A DNA stretch of 7,766 nt, from the NCBI GenBank assembly GCA_030146505.1, contig JASLCO010000403.1, forward strand, positions 1-7,766. The letters are read 5' to 3'. How positions within the stretch are numbered: position 1 is the first letter of the stretch; every line of letters begins with the position of its first letter. The stretch is from Moraxellaceae bacterium. Lineage in GTDB: Bacteria; Pseudomonadota; Gammaproteobacteria; Pseudomonadales; Moraxellaceae. Made by a program: the position numbers and the translations under genes. The notes below the pieces were generated by a model. That model ran no database searches. It had not been told where the DNA came from and saw nothing but the letters and a program-made list of their open reading frames with translations. Of the stretch, positions 5,118 through 7,766 are shown one piece after another.

Positions 5118-6629
5118 ATGGCAATGAATATGTCTCCTGCTGTGCTCCAGCAAGCCATTCTTCTGGTGGGCAAGGCCAACACACTGATACAGGCCAAAAG
5201 CCACACTCAGGCGGTACAGGCATTCCAGCAGGCCATCCGCATCTGCCCAACGTATAGTGTGGCCTACCAGAACTTCATCAACATGCTGATTGACCTTGAC
5301 GAATTTGAAAATGCACTCAAGGTAGTGAAGGCCATCCCTACGTCGATTTACCAGCAGTCAGCCATATTGCGGGAGCGGCATGCAATTGTTCTAAGTAATC
5401 TTGGAAAATGTGAAGAGGCGCTTGCTATCTTCAATGCCTTGCTTGACGCGCCGGAAATTGACAAAAGCCGACTTCATTCAAATATCGCAGCCTGTCACTC
5501 CAGTTTTGGCGATGAGGAAAAAGCACTTGCCGAGCTGAAAAAGGCAACAGCACTGAAGTCAGGCTCTGTCCTTCTCTACCTCAACCTGACATCACTCCTG
5601 TTGAAACTCAATGACATAGAAGGCGCCAGGACCAGCTTTCAGGATGCCCTGCAGCTACACCCGGAAAATCCGGAAATCATCCACGATTACGCTTACTTCC
5701 TGTTATGTGATGAGGATTATGAAAACGGATTCAGGCTTTACAAAAAGCGGGCTGAATCAGAGCGTTGCCCAGCCTCACAATATGAAGTCAAAATCACCCC
5801 ATGGGATGAAAAAAAGCCACTAGCCTCCCTGTTGATACTCCGGGAACAAGGGGTTGGTGATGAAATACTGCTCAGCAGCTTCTATCCCCGGATGAAGGAT
5901 TTCTCGAAAAGACTCACCGTGGTGTGCGACAACAGATTGCATCCTCTGTTTAAGCGCTCATATCCAGACATCCATTTCATTCGCCATGACGATGCCCCAG
6001 GCATACCCGCCAGCGACCATGACTTCTTCATTCATGCAGGGGACTGCGGCTACCATGCCCGTGATTCCCTGGGGTGGAAAAAAGGCTATCTGAAGCCTGA
6101 TACGCTACGCAGCACTGCCATTCGCGAAAAATACCAGCAACTATTTCCTGGGAAAAAACTGGTAGGCATATCATGGAAAAGCACCCGCGAGGGCATGCTT
6201 GGCGAACAGCGGGCTGCCGCCCTCTCGCTCTGGAGACTGATACTGGAGAACCCGGCCTGCCAGTTCATCAACCTGCAATATGGGGATATTGCGGATGATT
6301 TGCGCCATATGCGCGAAAACCTTGGGGTCAATATCCATGAAGACGCTGATATTGACTGCTTTAATGACCTGGATGGCTTGGCCGCGCAAATGGCGGCCCT
6401 GGACCTGATCATCACCACCACCAATACCACTGCCCACCTGGCGGCAGCCATTGACGCTCCCACCTGGATTACAACGCCCGTTGGAATAGGTACCTTCTGG
6501 TGCTGGGGCTTCCGGGAAAAAACGCCTTTCTATCCCAAGGCCCGCCTGTTCCGGGCCCAGAAATTCAAGGAATGGGAGCCGGTTTTCCTGGCATTGAGAG
6601 AATCACTCGGTCAATTCACGCAAGAATAA
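5118..6629 (+). CDS. TPR-repeat protein with C-terminal GT9-like glycosyltransferase domain
   Basis: From ATG 5118 the product is 503 residues, cytosolic, without signal peptide or membrane helix. The N-terminal half (about 14-215) is built of TPR-like helical pairs, clearest at 14-47, 117-150, 151-184 and 185-215 (e.g. EEKALAELKKATALK). The C-terminal half (about 236-500) looks like a heptosyltransferase-type GT-B fold: a glycine loop REQGVGDEILLSS (242-254), VGISWKS (349-355), FINLQYGD (383-390), a DLDGLAAQMAALDLII segment (417-432) and a TTAHLAAAIDAPTWI donor-site segment (437-451). Where GT9 enzymes often have Asp just before this last motif there is Thr/Asn. Such fusions are thought to transfer sugars to surface glycans or proteins; substrate unknown. 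Start is uncertain: ATGs at 5118, 5124 and 5130 compete, and GTG 5028 lies in repeat DNA. It is followed 17 bases later by a methyltransferase gene. Lower GC than neighbours suggests transfer. Confidence 0.85.
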   Translation: MAMNMSPAVLQQAILLVGKANTLIQAKSHTQAVQAFQQAIRICPTYSVAYQNFINMLIDLDEFENALKVVKAIPTSIYQQSAILRERHAIVLSNLGKCEEALAIFNALLDAPEIDKSRLHSNIAACHSSFGDEEKALAELKKATALKSGSVLLYLNLTSLLLKLNDIEGARTSFQDALQLHPENPEIIHDYAYFLLCDEDYENGFRLYKKRAESERCPASQYEVKITPWDEKKPLASLLILREQGVGDEILLSSFYPRMKDFSKRLTVVCDNRLHPLFKRSYPDIHFIRHDDAPGIPASDHDFFIHAGDCGYHARDSLGWKKGYLKPDTLRSTAIREKYQQLFPGKKLVGISWKSTREGMLGEQRAAALSLWRLILENPACQFINLQYGDIADDLRHMRENLGVNIHEDADIDCFNDLDGLAAQMAALDLIITTTNTTAHLAAAIDAPTWITTPVGIGTFWCWGFREKTPFYPKARLFRAQKFKEWEPVFLALRESLGQFTQE

Positions 6630-6646
6630 GGCTCCAGGGTATCGCC

Positions 6647-7303
6647 ATGAAAAAAGAAGTTGCTTTCAGTAAAAAAGGGCTCCAGCTCATTGAGCTCTAC
6701 GGCCAAATGGCCGACATCGGCTACCAGCGTACCGATGGCAAGCATATCGACAATGTATTTTCAGACTTTGAGTTAAGGCCCTACCGGGAACAGATCAAGC
6801 CCTTTCTGAAGCAATACGCCATTACATCCATCCTAGACTACGGATGCGGTGGCTCTGACTGGACAACCCCAGGCTTTGATGTGACATCCAATCTGTCTGC
6901 CAAAGATTTCTTTGAGTTGGAAAATGCTTATCGCTATGAGCCCGCCCGGAATATTGACGAGCGCCAGCGCGTTGATTGCGTAATTTCATTTGATGTACTT
7001 GAGCATATCTTCATTGCCGACATTCCCAATGTTCTTCGTGACATGTTTTCCTGCGCAGGAAAATTGCTTGTTTTGAATGTAGCCTGCTACCCGGCAGCAG
7101 CCACACTTCCAAACGGCGAAAATGCTCATATCACCGTGAGGCCTCCCCAATGGTGGAAAGGCATGCTAGACAGTATTTCCCCCGAATTCCCGCATGTCAC
7201 CATATGGCTTATCTGCTCGCCTGGCTGGCGCAAAAGCAATGCCTATGCACCTTGGAGCGCCAATGAATGGCAGGAAAGTACGACCTTTGTGATTGAGAAC
7301 TAG
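6647..7303 (+). CDS. Class I SAM-dependent methyltransferase
   Basis: The 218-residue cytosolic protein has a Rossmann-type methyltransferase core: motif I SILDYGCGGSDW (61-72), an acidic-loop region RYEPA (97-100) where relatives tend to have YDPA, and VDCVISFDVLEHI (109-121) as the motif IV region. The tail GENAHITVRPPQWW (157-170) resembles small methyltransferases found near polysaccharide and glycosyltransferase genes, where LP.G.NAH and a WW pair recur; this is from memory. Such enzymes methylate sugars or other small acceptors; the acceptor cannot be read here. ATG 6647 has AGGG 7 bases upstream and follows the glycosyltransferase stop by 17 bases, so the two are very likely one operon working on the same product. 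The gene is AT-richer than the left-hand genes (about 45% GC in one sampled line) and ends before a terminator at 7381-7406. Confidence 0.85.
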   Translation: MKKEVAFSKKGLQLIELYGQMADIGYQRTDGKHIDNVFSDFELRPYREQIKPFLKQYAITSILDYGCGGSDWTTPGFDVTSNLSAKDFFELENAYRYEPARNIDERQRVDCVISFDVLEHIFIADIPNVLRDMFSCAGKLLVLNVACYPAAATLPNGENAHITVRPPQWWKGMLDSISPEFPHVTIWLICSPGWRKSNAYAPWSANEWQESTTFVIEN

Positions 7304-7317
7304 TCCACGCAACGGCG

Positions 7318-7356
7318 TAGGTTGGGCTTCGGCGCCTTGCCCCTCAGCCCAGGCTA
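7318..7356. repeat. Imperfect palindrome of TAGGTTGGGCT type after the methyltransferase
   Basis: TAGGTTGGGCT (7318-7328) and AGCCCAGGCTA (7346-7356) pair over 11 positions with one mismatch and one G-T wobble, around a 17-base loop. GTAGGTTGGGCT..AGCCCAACCTAC palindromes are a known kind of dispersed intergenic repeat in proteobacteria (recalled, not searched). This copy is slightly decayed. It marks the right edge of the AT-richer two-gene block. Confidence 0.6.
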
Positions 7357-7380
7357 TCCCGAAAGAGAAGCGTGAAAACT

Positions 7381-7406
7381 AAAAACCCGCCAATTGGCGG
7401 GTTTTT
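7381..7406. terminator. Bidirectional rho-independent terminator, perfect 26-base palindrome
   Basis: Five A, CCCGCC, AATT, GGCGGG, five T form an exact palindrome. As RNA it folds into an 11-bp stem (six of them G-C pairs) with an AAUU loop, and ends in a U-tract on both strands. It lies 77 bases after the methyltransferase stop and 46 bases beyond the convergent nfuA stop, and so serves both genes. Confidence 0.92.
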
Positions 7407-7452
7407 CATGGGAGCAAGACAGTATTTGCGCAAGGAATGACCACCACGGTAG

Positions 7453-7766
7453 TCACTTGTAATAAGCGTTGTCCCGCACCGTATGGTCGGTCTGGTCCGT
7501 CACGCGCTGCAATTCGGGAATCTGCGCCTTGAGCGTGGTTTCCACTCCCTGCTTCAGCGTCATGTCCACGGCAGAGCAGCCCTGGCAGCCGCCGCCGAAC
7601 TTGAGGATGGCAGTGAGGCCGTTTTCTTCGTCGTCGTAAACTTCCAGCAGGCTGACGTTGCCGTTGTGGGCAGCAAGACCGGGGTTGATCTCGTTGAAAA
7701 GCACGTAGTTGATACGCTCTTCCAGGCTGGCATCCGGCCCCAGGCTCGGCACTTTGGACTTGGGGG
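7453..7766 (-). CDS. nfuA: Fe-S biogenesis protein NfuA, C-terminal part (5' end outside window)
   Basis: About 103 C-terminal residues are present; the frame remains open through the window edge, reading PKSKVPSLGPDASLEERINYV before the domain. The Nfu domain carries the cluster-binding CxxC in FGGGCQGCSAVDMTLKQGVE. Flanking segments INPGLAAHNGNVSLLEV and PELQRVTDQTDHT, and a C-terminal AYYK, follow E. coli NfuA (191 aa), whose N-terminus is an A-type-like domain. The linker-like PSLGPDASLEERINYV matches NfuA just before its Nfu domain, so the N-terminal domain is expected to lie to the right. A GTG at 7750-7752 could give a 99-residue stand-alone Nfu domain, but has no good ribosome site in view. 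NfuA carries 4Fe-4S clusters to target enzymes, especially under oxidative or iron stress. The gene converges on the methyltransferase and shares its terminator. Confidence 0.9.
   Translation of the reverse strand, partial: PKSKVPSLGPDASLEERINYVLFNEINPGLAAHNGNVSLLEVYDDEENGLTAILKFGGGCQGCSAVDMTLKQGVETTLKAQIPELQRVTDQTDHTVRDNAYYK

Overview
The window looks like ordinary chromosome of a Gram-negative proteobacterium, most likely a beta- or gammaproteobacterium. ThrH of the Pseudomonas type, a full-length 324-residue CysB, a class I AroG-type DAHP synthase and an NfuA C-terminus all fit this. A betaproteobacterium of the methylotroph/Nitrosomonadales kind is my best guess, but it is inference. No phage, transposase, tRNA, rRNA or CRISPR signal is visible.

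Layout. (1) Bases 1-126 are the last codons of a pabB-like gene on the + strand. It ends at a perfect palindrome and a bidirectional terminator shared with the genes arriving from the right. (2) Bases 228-2679 hold a minus-strand run cysB - cysH-like - thrH, i.e. sulfur-assimilation control, a PAPS-reductase-family enzyme, and a phosphoserine/homoserine phosphotransferase. (3) Divergent from cysB is a TauE/SafE-family membrane permease (2851-3642, GTG start preferred), so sulfur regulation, sulfate reduction and a possible sulfite/sulfonate-type exporter sit together. (4) A DAHP synthase gene (3779-4858) starts the shikimate pathway; with pabB it is a second chorismate-linked gene in the window. 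(5) Bases 4859-5117 contain two degenerate palindromic repeat units and a hairpin, and no convincing gene.

(6) Bases 5118-7303 carry a two-gene cassette: a protein with TPR repeats fused to a GT9-like glycosyltransferase domain, then a class I SAM methyltransferase 17 bases downstream. Sampled lines are clearly lower in GC (about 43-47%) than the sampled lines of the left-hand genes (about 53-72%). The cassette is bracketed by dispersed-type palindromic repeats (4884-5076 and 7318-7356), so it is probably an accessory insertion between housekeeping genes. Its likely job is modification of a surface glycan or glycoprotein, but the target is unknown. (7) A perfect 26-base palindromic terminator separates it from the convergent, 5'-truncated nfuA (7453-7766), an Fe-S cluster carrier.

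I see no clear new system. The glycosyltransferase-methyltransferase cassette, the divergent CysH-like enzyme and a possible Phe-containing leader ORF before the DAHP synthase gene are the points most worth a second look.
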